NCBI GenBank assembly: GCA_032718475.1
Contig: JAUCBJ010006925.1
Location: 1 to 31,404 of the forward strand
Source: Nemertoderma westbladi
Taxonomy: Eukaryota; Xenacoelomorpha; Nemertodermatida; Nemertodermatidae
Direction of reading: 5' to 3'
DNA length: 31,404 nucleotides
Shown here: positions 21,316 through 30,758 of the stretch, piece after piece
Numbering within the stretch: the stretch's first letter is position 1
Layout of the letters: each line of letters starts with the position of its first letter
Program-made: the position numbers and the translations under genes
The notes under the pieces: generated by a model
Seen by the model: only the letters and a program-made list of their open reading frames with translations
What the model was told of the DNA's origin: nothing
The model's database searches: none

Positions 21316-21566
21316 CGGTGCTGATGAAATTTGATTGAACTGAAATAGTAATATTTAATTTTCAGTATTTATTTTCATGTTACCAATGGCGATTATACAT
21401 ATTTACTCTATTTATTTTGTAACTGTAATAATTGCTATAGTTTCTGAAGAAGGTTATATTCTGGAATTTGCCGTTATAAGCAATTATTTGGAACTTGTTT
21501 TGAGCATTACCGATAGACTATTATTAGAATAAATTGTTTTTGTAAGTGTAAGAATTCCAAATTAAA

Positions 21567-21716
21567 ATGCCAAAATGGAGCGAATGTTATGAAAGCCCAC
21601 CATCGCGGCGATTCTATCCCTTTGAGCGCAGCCCTGTGAATCATAGCGAAAGAGATGAAAATACATGGAAAGAAGTTGAAAATCACCCGAAACGTTTACT
21701 TATATCGCCCTGTTGA
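21567..21716 (+). CDS. Possible first exon or small ORF upstream of the fibrinogen-domain gene
   Basis: A 49-codon frame starts at ATG 21567 and ends at TGA 21714-21716. Its product is hydrophilic and starts MPKWSECYESPPSRRF, with many Glu, Arg, Ser and Pro and no membrane segment. It stands out from the AT-rich surroundings by higher GC and balanced codons, so it looks like real coding sequence. It could be the first exon (cytoplasmic tail) of the protein encoded at 22157-23335, with the AT-rich 21717-22150 as intron. I see no convincing GT donor, so the link is a guess from position. It may also be a chance frame. Confidence 0.35.
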   Translation: MPKWSECYESPPSRRFYPFERSPVNHSERDENTWKEVENHPKRLLISPC

Positions 21717-21772
21717 CACCCCTTGCCATTTGTTCACCAGTCCTTTTTAGTGTATTTTAATGCTTTTCTTGG

Positions 21773-21975
21773 TATTGGTGAATGTTCTAGAACATTAATA
21801 TAATATATGGTTTTTACCGTAGCTAGTGTTTTTTTACTAGTTAGTATTTTGTCAAATTTTAAAATATTTTTTTATATTGTTGGTAAGTGTTCAAGAACAT
21901 GTCTATTATTCATTAAGGTAGCTACCGCTAGTGTTTTTGTTTTTTACTTGCTAGTATTTTGAAATTATAAAAAAA
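21773..21975. repeat. Degenerate tandem pair of about 105 bp
   Basis: Two units share GGTRARTGTTCNAGAACAT, then GTAGCTA-CGCTAGTGTTTTT-like sequence and TAGTATTTTG. The anchors are at about 21777 and 21882. It lies in the presumed intron or flank, and no function is seen. Confidence 0.6.
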
Positions 21976-22156
21976 ATGTGAAAACATGAAATTTCAGAAT
22001 TACTGTTGCAGAATATTAATGTCCAAAAATATTGATGATATTTTATAACAGTTTACAGCGAATATTATTTTTTATTATTTTTTAACATCGTTTGGTGGAA
22101 CAATTTTCTGAATCTAAATTCAGGAAAATGTTAAATAAATGGTGAAGAAAATGACG

Positions 22157-22377
22157 ACAGGGCGAAGTAGTACCCCCGAAAGAATCGAATGATGAGAATC
22201 TATTGGAGTATGAAGAGAACAAACTTGATCATCAAACTGATATTGAGGATACCAATAATTATGATGTTTCCCCGAAAGAACCTGCTATGGTTTATTTAAA
22301 GAGAAATATTGTAGGAATGGTTAAGTCAAGGAAGTTCTGGTTGGTTTTCGTACTGATTACCCTTATTACAGTATTAT
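22157..22377 (+). CDS. N-terminal segment of the fibrinogen-domain gene: acidic tail and membrane helix
   Basis: A frame open from about 22157 to a TGA at 22376-22378 encodes an acidic stretch (ENLLEYEENKLDHQTDIEDT), a basic patch (MVKSRK) and the hydrophobic segment FWLVFVLITLITVL. That is the layout of the cytoplasmic side and membrane anchor of a type II membrane protein. It runs directly into the fibrinogen-domain frame but one base out of phase. The sequence CCCTTATTACAG at 22360-22371 also looks like a 3' splice site. So either this is an exon-like read-through of intron sequence, or a single-base frameshift separates two parts of one protein. No ATG begins this segment, so an upstream exon is expected. 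Confidence 0.45.
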
Positions 22378-23335
22378 GACCAATGCGGCTACGTTGGCGG
22401 GGTTGGTTACCTTAATACTAAATTACATGAAACGGAAGGCGGATCAACAGTCAAATAGGCCTAGTCAACAACAATATCTGGAGAAGGTAACTCCAGTACT
22501 GGTAGTAATTAATGGTAGTAATTATACGTTTTTAGACTCTGTCACATCTGTGTCGATTTCTGTGCCTGACTTTCCTTGTAGCGGTGAGAACGGTAACGGA
22601 ACAGTTACCGGTTCCCCACTCGGTGTCGATCTACAGATCGAATGTGAAGACGGATGGTTAGTTATTCAGAGAAGGAAAAGGGAAAAGAGTTCGACTTCGG
22701 AATTCGATACACAATACGGGGATACCAGATACATAGACGGATTCCAGTCCGGTTATGGGTATTGGATTGGTTTAGATAAATTATCCAAACTCACCAAAGA
22801 TGGCGCTGTTGAGCTTCGGATTGATGGAATTTGTGAAGCTTGGGAAGTGATGCAAAATGACGAGCGACCCAAATTTTATGAGGGGGTTGCTGTGTTGGGC
22901 AATGCTAAGCTACACAACTATGATACTGAGTGTGATGGAACAAACAACAGCTGGTTGTATTCGAGTTTTCGTGTTGGAGACGCCTCAACAGGATACCAGC
23001 TGATGGTGGATGGTTTTAATGGTTCCGCCACAGATTTTGGGAGTAAGGAGAAAGCGTTGAAAACAGATTTATTATTGGAATACAACAGATCCTCATTCGC
23101 ATCATATTACTGCAATAAGCAATGTTCGAGTGACTGGTGGTACTGGAACGGAAAAGAAAGCAATAAGAAGTGGTCAAGAAGAGCTCACTTGAATGGAATT
23201 CGAGCCCCCGGCAGTGAGACGTACAACATTTCATTAGAGTATTGGAAGCCAAACTATAAATATTATTTTAAATATCATTTCCGAAGTATCTCAATGAAAA
23301 TCAGGGAGAAAAGAAGAAACGAAACAATATTATAG
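22376..23335 (+). CDS. Fibrinogen C-terminal domain protein (FReD), probably membrane-anchored
   Basis: The 319-codon frame starts with a hydrophobic stretch (about residues 5-17), then KRK and a stalk. A fibrinogen-like domain spans about 67 to 312. Signature blocks in order are CEDGWLVIQRR, GFQSGYGYWIGLDKLSKLT, the strand VELRID, FRVGDASTGYQLMVDGF, DWWYWNG, the block RRAHLNGI and FRSISMKIR. Such domains bind sugars or acetylated ligands in innate recognition and adhesion. The usual Asp-rich calcium loop is not recognisable, and the cysteine normally just after WW is absent, although the two Cys before it (YYCNKQC) remain. Ligand binding may thus differ. The true start is probably upstream (see 22157-22377). 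It is the only host-type gene in the window, and its domain frame is uninterrupted. Confidence 0.8.
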   Translation: MTNAATLAGLVTLILNYMKRKADQQSNRPSQQQYLEKVTPVLVVINGSNYTFLDSVTSVSISVPDFPCSGENGNGTVTGSPLGVDLQIECEDGWLVIQRRKREKSSTSEFDTQYGDTRYIDGFQSGYGYWIGLDKLSKLTKDGAVELRIDGICEAWEVMQNDERPKFYEGVAVLGNAKLHNYDTECDGTNNSWLYSSFRVGDASTGYQLMVDGFNGSATDFGSKEKALKTDLLLEYNRSSFASYYCNKQCSSDWWYWNGKESNKKWSRRAHLNGIRAPGSETYNISLEYWKPNYKYYFKYHFRSISMKIREKRRNETIL

Positions 23336-23474
23336 AAGGGAACTAGGGAACTAGTAGGATTTGTGTCACCATTTTGAAAACGATACTTAAATGGCTACCA
23401 TAAAATTCATAGTCAGAAAAGCATTTTATAATCAATTACAAGACACACTGTATTTTAAGAATTGCTAGCTAGAT
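23336..23474. other. 3' flank of the fibrinogen-domain gene
   Basis: The stretch between the TAG stop and the LINE target duplication is AT-rich and carries no further coding signal. I see no AATAAA; the LINE insertion may have separated the gene from its original 3' end. Confidence 0.4.
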
Positions 23475-23488
23475 TGGAAACAAACCTA
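23475..23488. repeat. Target-site duplication of LINE copy 2 (left)
   Basis: TGGAAACAAACCTA is identical to 27231-27244 on the other side of the LINE, an exact 14-bp match. This fixes both ends of the insertion. Confidence 0.9.
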
Positions 23489-23524
23489 CTACTAGGATCG
23501 GCATGCTGCATTGCAGCTGTATTT

Positions 23525-25310
23525 TTAAGAATGCTGTGCCGGCTTATCGACAAAATTGCACCGCCACAACTCCCTATCACCCATGACATTTGCTAGATCA
23601 TCCGCATCTTCAAGGCCAGTGTCCTTTAAGATGCGTCTCAAGAAAGTCATGGGCTGTCCGCCATGCTTATTCACTCCATGAGACTGCCAAAGTACAAGAT
23701 TATGCACTGGCTGGTCCTCACGGTGAAAGCAATATCCTGCAAAGCGGAGGCGATTTTGTTCTAGTGTCAAGCTTGGGGGAACCAATGAGACAACTCCAAT
23801 ATTATATAGTGTCTGGTCGGAGATGTGTGCATTGTACTTGACACAATGAACCCGGCGTAGCATTCTTGTAAATGTGCCATCCAGAGATTTGGAGTCCTCA
23901 GCAGTTAGAGCCCAGCATGGACTCCCATAGAGGAGTACTGGAACTACTGCTGCTCTAAATAATCGGACCTTAAGTTTCCGATTAATTCTCATTGACTTCC
24001 AAATCCTGGAAAGCCTATTCAAGGCTGCCATGCCTTTCCCTTACGCATTCGAAGGTCCTCACCTGACTTCCGGATCCATCATCCCAGGTAACAGAAGTCA
24101 TCCACATGCTCAAGCATACCATCTTTTGAGCTTATGCTCATCCGATCAGAGACTTGCTGATGCCTTTCAAAGTTAACTGTCAAAATGTTGGTCTTTCTGG
24201 AGTTAATAAAAAGACCAACACTAGAAGCAGCATGTTCTAATGAGCTGAGGTGCCGTTGGGCTCCCTCTAGTGATTCTGAGAGTACTCCTAAGTCATCAGC
24301 AACGTCTAGATCAGTTACGTACTTGGCAGGATTTCCTCGATTTCTGGAGCCAGTAGGTGGAGTTATCATCACCCCATCATCACTATGATGATCTAAGGAC
24401 ATGCGTAGAACATAGTCAACAACAATTATGAACAAGAATGGTGCAAGTGTGTCTCCCTGGAGGACGCCCCATAACACTTCAAATGGTTCTGTGTCAAAGT
24501 CAACCGTAGACACAAATGTTGTCGAACCATCGTATACTGTTCTGATTGCTGCAATAATTTCATCAGGAATCCCATATAATGAAAGTATGCTGAACATACG
24601 TGAGCGAGAGACTGAATCAAAGGCCTTGAAGAAGTCAACAAAGATAACAGCCAGATGCCTGTCTTTCTTTTTTGAAAACTCTTCAATTATCCTTCTAAGT
24701 GCCAAAATGGGTCCATGGTCCCACGACCTTTACGGAACCCATTCTGATTTCCACGGAGCAGTCTCTCAATGGGATCCCTGATGCGATTTAATAGAATTCT
24801 ATTGTATAGCTTTGCAGCAATCGAGATCAATGAGATTCCCCGAAAAGAACCATAGAGTGTTAGGTTGCCCTACTTAGGAACTGGCACCAACTTATTTGTT
24901 TTCATTTCTTGTGGGACTCTTGTTGTTCGGTGCATGTCTACTATGATGGTGTTCCCCCTGGGGTCTTTAAAATACCTGAGTGTTTAAAGCTCATCTATCC
25001 CATCTACTCCACTGGCACGATTGGTCTTAATGCTCTTTGCAGCAGCGTTCACTTCTGCAAAGGAGATATCACCAATGGGAATATCTGGGAGTACAGACTC
25101 AGACACTTTTACTTCTATAAAGTTATCAGGCAATACCCTGTCATTATTGAGGAGCTTTTCAAAGTGGGCCTTCCAACCATTGAGGCGATCGGCTGGTGAT
25201 TCAGCCTTAACCTTGGTGGTTCGACCAGCAAGCAAGTTGATCGATCTCCATGCACACAGCAGGACAGCAGGATGATTGCCTGCTGTCGCCAGCATCATTG
25301 ATGGCATCAA
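23525..25310 (-). pseudogene. LINE copy 2 reverse transcriptase part (broken, with inversion)
   Basis: Pieces at 25310-24984, 24705-24079 and 24031-23525 cover the RT. The first ends with AAAKSIKTNRASGVDGI and then runs into the inverted segment and a stop. The second has VIFVDFFKAFDSVSR, VLQGDTLAPFLF and VADDLGVLSES, keeping the catalytic Asp pair but with Val for Phe before it. It ends at a TGA in the YLG context near 24079. The third has LYGSPCWALTAE and the Cys/His-poor C-terminus. Between 24705 and 24944 the frame is also lost by a small deletion near 24707. Homology to copies 1 and 3 shows all pieces were once one gene. Confidence 0.82.
24945..25004. other. 60-bp inversion inside LINE copy 2
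   Basis: Copy 1 reads KIPECLKLIYPI on the minus strand at this place; copy 2 encodes the same peptide on the plus strand. The ends are short inverted repeats, GATGG on the left and CCCATC on the right. The inversion puts a stop into the minus-strand gene. Confidence 0.85.
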
Positions 25311-25355
25311 CCTGTTGGTTTATTAGCTCCTGTAAATTAACAGAGTACTGCCTGT

Positions 25356-26816
25356 TCAGGGACCTAGATGCAGCCTTAACTGCATTCTAGGCCGCTGTAG
25401 TCTGTTTGAATCGGACTCTTTCTGCGCCTTATAGAGGTCATTTCGGCACGTCTGAATTTTGTTGTTAGTCCAGGGGGCCCGTTTCCTGTTTCGGGGGTAT
25501 ACAGGAACTGTTTCTGCAGCTACTAACTTAACTGCCTCTGTGAAGGCAGTATAGCCCTCACAGTGATCTGCCGCCGCAGAGGCAAGAACCTCATACCTGT
25601 TGCTCAGCTGTAGTGTGAAGCTGGATCTCACACTTGGCTGTTGCAACAGAGAGGACCAGTCATGCCGCGGCAAGGCAGATTTCGTTGTTCTGCTAGCACG
25701 CAGACTAAGTCTTACCTTGGCTACAATATGGCGGTGATCACTGGAGAAGGGTCGTAGTGTAAATGCATTACAGTCTTGTATAGAGCTCCTGTATTTCCTA
25801 CGAAACAGGATATGGTCTATCTGGGACTTGTGACCACTGGGTCCACTATGAGTCCATAGCTTTCCAGTTCGCTTCCTGAACTGAGTTCCAGCCGAAAACA
25901 ATCCATTTCCAGAGATAAAATCCTGAAGATGGACGGAATTTCGGTTAACACTATTGCTATAGACCCAGGGCGATGTAGGTGATTGATGCAGACTTGCATT
26001 AAAGTCTCCCAGGAATGTTAAGAATGCATGCTGATCCACTCCATCAGTAGCTACTTGTAGATTCTGGTAGAAATTTTCCACCTCCTCTACAGGGGCTACA
26101 CTAGTTGGAGAGTAGCACACAATCAGAACCACCTTAGGGAACTTCTTAGCCAGTCTTCCAGAACATGAGAAGTGGCGACGGATGATGCGGTTAGAGATTT
26201 TGTCTATTTTGTCCAATGCTGCATGTGCAGTTGGATTCATCAATAGACCAATTCCACCATTGCCACTATCATCTGCTGAAGCGAGGGCGAGTCGCCAACT
26301 GTTCCCCATGTCCTTAATCAGAACCTCATCAGTCTGTCCAGTCTGCATTCGGTGCTCTTGAACACCCACTGCACTAAGAGAAAGCTTATCTGCCAAGGCA
26401 GTCAGCTCACCTTGTCGCATTGGGGACCCGAGTGTTAGGGTGTTTACTGAGGCTAGTCTAGTGACTTGCCTCAGATTCATCAATGGCTTTGTTGGTCGGG
26501 GTGGAACATGATAGTAGCCTCCAACTCCAGAATCCCTCTCCCCCTCACAATCTGGCCTCCTTGGTGACCCAGGGTTTGGGCCAGAAAGGTCATCAGGAAA
26601 AGGACTCAAAGAATTGTTGGCTACTCTCTCTCCAGTAGGGGGTGAGACAGGCAGCCGGCCAGGAGATATCTGACGCCTGTGAGGCCGATTGTGTCCAGTC
26701 ATTCCAGCCTCTAGTGGCTGGACCTCCGCATTACTAATGTAATCCATAGTGGAGGTTGGGGGGTGCTTTTTTGCCGAGTCAGCTCTCGGGGTAAATACCA
26801 CACACTGGTTTGCCAT
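25356..26816 (-). pseudogene. LINE copy 2 ORF, N-terminal part: AP-like endonuclease
   Basis: The 486-codon frame starts at ATG 26816, the first after the 5' region. Residues 1-115 are Pro/Arg/Ser-rich with no domain. From about 118 the endonuclease-exonuclease-phosphatase fold follows: ALADKLSLSAVGVQEHRM with the catalytic Glu, VLIVCYSPTS, FLGDFNASL with Asp and Asn, KSQIDHILFRRKYRSS and FSSDHRHIVAKV with the final Asp-His. This enzyme nicks target DNA to prime reverse transcription. All usual catalytic residues seem present. The frame ends early at about 25356 by frameshift; the RT part continues in another frame from 25310. In an intact element both would be one protein of roughly 1,000 residues. 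Confidence 0.85.
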
Positions 26817-27230
26817 TCCACAGGGTGGGTGTCGCAGTGGAGTTAGATATGAGGCCCATCACCCATATCTACTCTGGCGCACATGATCCACCCTTGGCTG
26901 TACAGCTCATCTGCTGGGTCATGCCCTGTACCCCTGCTGCCAGGTGCAGGTCGCAGTGAAGTGCCCTCAGAGTGGACATGAGAACACTCTACTCCTGACC
27001 AGCCATTGGTAGATCACCATCTGTCTGGCCAGGCCATATACCCCTGCAGCCAAGTACATGGGTCCTTAATCCAGGACCAAGGGCGTCCTTATCCCAGAAC
27101 GAAGGGGTCCTAGTTACAGGACCAGATTTGCCCTAGTAAGAGGATCTATGCAGCTACAGGTGGCACCTCCTTTATGCTGCATGGAGGTGGCATGTTTTCT
27201 TGATCAATGACCTATAATACCTGACCTGAC
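26817..27230 (-). other. 5' region of LINE copy 2 with internal imperfect repeats
   Basis: The stretch is GC-richer than its surroundings. Two imperfect units around TACCCCTGCTGCCAGGTGCAG (26929-26949) and TACCCCTGCAGCCAAGTACA (27039-27058) and two CCAGGACCA/ACAGGACCA blocks are seen. This is probably the LINE's 5' UTR and promoter; activity cannot be judged. Confidence 0.55.
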
Positions 27231-27244
27231 TGGAAACAAACCTA
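27231..27244. repeat. Target-site duplication of LINE copy 2 (right)
   Basis: It is the same 14 bases as 23475-23488, here at the LINE 5' side. Confidence 0.9.
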
Positions 27245-28031
27245 GCATAATCGAAAAAATATATCTAGTGGGAATTAACCAAAAAATTCAAAAAATAAAA
27301 TTAAAATCGTGACATAAGGCCTACAAGTACCTTATAGAAGACGTACCAGTAACTAAGTAACCGGATTTTATTTGTTCGTTTAATGAAACCTATATAATAA
27401 ATGTTTTCTTGCCGAAAGCTTAATTTTTCTTTCATCCGTTCGGTTGGCAAAAGGGTGGTTTTTATACAAGGCTAGATGGCGGCTATAGAGAGTTCCAAAT
27501 ACAATTCAAATACAACATGCCCGAGAATTTAGTGTCGAAATCAGTGATATGCCCCCCCCCCCCCCCCCCCCCCTTAACTTTTTACAAATATTAATTGGAT
27601 TGTAAGAAATTTGAAACATAATAGTTGTAATGAAAGTCCTCTGGAAAAGGTCACCAGAGGGATATCTTTCCTCGGGTGTGTGGAGATAATCGAAATACCC
27701 TTATCCGATTCCAAAGGCGCTCCCTAGTAGAAATGCCTACGTCACTTCCAACGTGACTTCCGGTTTCGCTCAGGGAACCTGCCGTCGTCGGTCCTCAAGT
27801 GGCCTGTCGACGATATACGTTAGACCCCGGAAGTAGTGTCATAAATAAGGGGGTTCTTGTTGACTGAAGTTTAATGGCATTCACTAGTAATAATGTCTCA
27901 CCAATAAAACCTATTGCACGTACGGTGCGAAGTAGCGTTATCACCAATAACACTATAACCAAATAAATACGAGAGGTATGGTGAGTAGGAGAGATGACAT
28001 TTATTGTAGAAATGCCCCTGTAGAATAAACT
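27245..28031. other. Intergenic stretch with a C22 run
   Basis: No gene is recognised on either strand. A homopolymer C22 sits at 27552-27573. GGTCACCAGAGG / CCTCTGGAAAAGG near 27635-27660 forms a short imperfect inverted repeat. Confidence 0.5.
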
Positions 28032-28196
28032 GCTTTACCAAAAACATAATTTTATATACCTCAATAATTAATTGGCCTTCACCTGTTACTTCTTTCTTAG
28101 CTGTGAGTGACCTGGTATTTCCTCCTATGTACTAATAGTCCCCTTCTACCGTAACAAATAACCAAATGCATTGTCCTTACTGTATGACATTCCTAC
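28032..28196. repeat. 165-bp direct repeat flanking LINE copy 3 (left)
   Basis: It is identical by eye to 28967-29131. It starts GCTTTACCAAAAACATAA and ends ATGACATTCCTAC, directly at the LINE tail. It is best read as a very long target-site duplication. Confidence 0.92.
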
Positions 28197-28928
28197 TACT
28201 ACTACTACTACTAGGATCGGCATGCTGCATTGCAGCTGCATTTTTAAGAATGCTGTGCCGGCTTGTCAACAAAATTGCACCGCCACAACCTGTATCACCC
28301 ATGACATTTGCTAGATCATCCGCATCTTTAAGGCCAGTGTCCTTTAAGATGCGTCTCAAGAAAGTCATGGGCTGTCCACCATGCTTATTCACTCCATGAG
28401 TCTGCCAAAGTACAAGATTATGCACTGGCTGGTCCTCACGGCGAAAGCAATGTCCTGCAAAGCGGAGGCGATTTTGTTCTAGTGTCAACTTGGGGGAACC
28501 AATGAGACACCTCCAATGTTATATAGTGTCTGGTTAGAGATGTGTGCATTGTACTTGACACAATGAATCCGGCGTAGCATTCTTGTGAATGTGCCATCCA
28601 GAGATTTGGTGTCCTCAGCAGTTAGAGCCCAACATGGACTCCCGTAGAGGAGTACTGGAACTACTGCTGCTCTAAATAATCGGACCTTAAGTTTCCGATT
28701 AATTCTCGGTGACTTCCAAATCCTGGAAAGCCTATTCAAGGCTGCCCATGCCTTTCCCTTACGTATTCGAAGGTCCTCACCTGACTTCCGGATGCATGAT
28801 CCCAGGTAACAGAAGTCGTCCACATGCTCAAGCATACCATCCTTTGAGCTTATGCTCATCCGATCAGAGACTTGCTGAGGACTTTCAAAGTTAACTGTCA
28901 GAATTTTGGTCTTTCTGGAGTTAATAAA
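28177..28928 (-). pseudogene. LINE copy 3 RT C-terminal remnant
   Basis: Two frames, 28859-28485 and 28488-28177, cover the last third of the RT gene. The first reads CYLGSCIRKSGEDLRIRKG without the stop seen at this place in copies 1 and 2, then PVLLYGSPCWALTAE and LRRIHCVKYNAH. One base is missing near 28487 (AACTTGGGG against AAGCTTGGGG in copies 1 and 2), which shifts the frame. Catalytic motifs are not included because of truncation. This copy is useful as a reference for the family's C-terminal reading. Confidence 0.8.
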
Positions 28929-28966
28929 ACTTCTATAAAGTACTTACTCTTACTTCTATAAAGTTA
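28197..28966 (-). mobile_element. RTE-like LINE copy 3, strongly 5'-truncated
   Basis: It starts at the (TAG)n tail, has the same 3' end as copies 1 and 2, and follows them to about 28928 (the INSRKTK region of the RT). The last 38 bases (28929-28966) hold two copies of ACTTCTATAAAGT, a sequence found further upstream in the LINE (25110-25122 of copy 2). The 5' junction is therefore rearranged. The insertion is flanked by the 165-bp repeats. Confidence 0.9.
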
Positions 28967-29131
28967 GCTTTACCAAAAACATAATTTTATATACCTCAAT
29001 AATTAATTGGCCTTCACCTGTTACTTCTTTCTTAGCTGTGAGTGACCTGGTATTTCCTCCTATGTACTAATAGTCCCCTTCTACCGTAACAAATAACCAA
29101 ATGCATTGTCCTTACTGTATGACATTCCTAC
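28967..29131. repeat. 165-bp direct repeat flanking LINE copy 3 (right)
   Basis: It is the second copy of 28032-28196. The sequence continues AGTAGTTATTG beyond it, the presumed original flank. Confidence 0.92.
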
Positions 29132-29213
29132 AGTAGTTATTGAATCATTGTTCGGTCTGCCAATACATATTTAACACCCGATTTTCAGGCCTCCAATATG
29201 CATTCACACCTTC

Positions 29214-30758
29214 TTAACCCTATTAAACCCGGGGGGGGGGTCAATATGACCCCTCCCGTGGTTTTTTTATTACAATTCTGAAACAAACGCAGTTGGGAAT
29301 CTGAAATTTTATGACTTTTCCTAAAAATCTATTGTCTTCCTAGTAGTGAAAACCGTTTTCAAAAATATTGGGTACTTTTCGAGTTATAGCGCCATTTTTT
29401 AACCCTACTTTTGGCACTTTTTTTGAGACGTTTTTTGAAAATTACATTTCATTAAATATGAATTGTAACATCCCTATTTTTTAATTACACGGTTTTTTTG
29501 GTGTTAGAAATTTGATGGAATTCATATAAATTGATTTAGAAATTTTAAACATGTTTTTTTCGGTGGGTGCCAAATTTTGGTGCCAGCACCAAATTTTGAA
29601 ATAAGTCAATTTTGTAAATTCATCGTTTGAAACTTGTTTTTTACGCAATTGGGGTTTTTTGGGTTTCTGGATTCGAAGAAATATATACGAGTTGCACCAA
29701 GCGTATCAAACTTGTATTTTTCGGTGCTGTGTGCAAATTTTGGTGCTAGCACGAAATTTTGAAAATCCATTCAATAGATAAAATTGCTTGTGAGAATTTA
29801 TTTCTTGCGTTTTAGAGGTTTATGGCTGTTCTGAATTCAATGGAAAATATAATTATCGAACTAGACATCTCAAACTTGTATTTTTCGGATGTGGGTGCAA
29901 AATGTGGTGCTAGCACCAAATTTTGAAAACCATCAAATATATCAATTGATTGTGTCACCTTGTTTCTTGCGTTATACGGGTTTGTGATGGTTCTGAATTC
30001 AATAGAATCAGTAAAAATTTCATAAGAGTTGTCAAACTTGTATTTTTCGCCGGTGGGTGAAAATTGTTGTGCCAGCACCAAATTTTGGAAAATATGCAAA
30101 TTGATAAGTAGATAGTATCACCTTGTTTCTTGCGTTATACGGGTTTATGAGGGTCCTGAATCCGATGGAATCAATAAAAACTGCACTGGACATCGCAAAC
30201 TTGTACTTTTTGGTGATGGGTACGAAATTTGGTGCAAATTACGCCGAAAAATACAAGTAGCAATGATCTAGCATATTAGAAATGTATTCCATTAGAATCA
30301 GCGCCCTCGAAAACCTGAAAATGTGAATTTATAGCATCGTATAAGTGAATTAAAAATTTTGAGTTCTAACTGAAAAGTGCTGGTTACTTGTTTTTTTCAT
30401 TTTTTTCCTACGCAGAGAGGACTAAACAGCCATTTATAGTAATCATATCATTTTTTAATATTTTCCAATGTATTTTACACCCCAGAAAACCTGTATTGAA
30501 ACATAATTAGCCGAAAATGTAACTTTCAAATTTGGTGAAAATTGTGCACTACTTGTAATTTTGGTGCTGCAATATAACCACCCCAGTACATTTTTTCGAA
30601 AATTTTTTTTTTCGGTCGGATCCAGACAAGTGATACCTACGTACAAACAAAAAATCAGACGTTTTCGTAAATATTTGTAGATTTTAGAGGGGGGGGGTCA
30701 ATATGACCCCCTCCCGGTATTTGTACAACATTTTATAGCCCGGTACTAATAGGGTTAA
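29214..30758. mobile_element. piggyBac-like non-autonomous DNA transposon with TTAA duplication
   Basis: TTAA flanks both ends (29214-29217 and 30755-30758). The ends inside are CCCTATTAAACCCGGG on the left and, reverse-complemented, CCCTATTAGTACCGGG on the right, 13 of 16 bases equal. A near-palindrome, GGGGTCAATATGACCCC, occurs near each end (29237-29253 and 30694-30710). piggyBac elements insert at TTAA and start CCY, and this fits. No transposase frame exists inside, so it would depend on an enzyme encoded elsewhere. Confidence 0.8.
29547..30250. repeat. Degenerate 162-bp tandem repeat (about 5 copies) inside the piggyBac-like element
   Basis: The anchor AAACTTGTATTTTTCGG recurs at 29547, 29708, 29872, 30034 and 30197, with spacings of 161 to 164. 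Each anchor is followed by GTGGGTGCAAATTTTGGTGC and, in four of the five, CAGCACCAAATTTTGAAA or a variant. Later copies also share CTTGTTTCTTGCGTTATACGG. The fifth copy is cut short. Confidence 0.88.

Larger units (their letters stand above)
23489..27230 (-). mobile_element. RTE-like LINE copy 2, near full length (3.7 kb)
   Basis: It is bounded by a 14-bp exact duplication. On the minus strand it has a 5' region with imperfect internal repeats (26820-27230), an AP-type endonuclease, an RT and a 3' end with a (TAG)n tail. It is the only copy here with a 5' end, so it gives the family's layout. A 60-bp inversion at about 24945-25004, stops and frameshifts make it inactive. Confidence 0.92.

Noticed and set aside
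24909-25199. Plus-strand frame containing KIPECLKLIYPI as a separate gene
   Set aside because: The peptide is the inverted 60-bp piece of the LINE RT; the rest is antisense LINE sequence.
28166-28399. Plus-strand frames over LINE 3' ends
   Set aside because: They are antisense to the LINE gene and recur in all copies only because the LINE recurs.
29812-30099. Minus-strand frame with repeated FQNLVLA-PTxEKYKF as a repeat protein
   Set aside because: It comes from the 162-bp repeat, which changes frame between units (161-164 bases), so no long protein is encoded.
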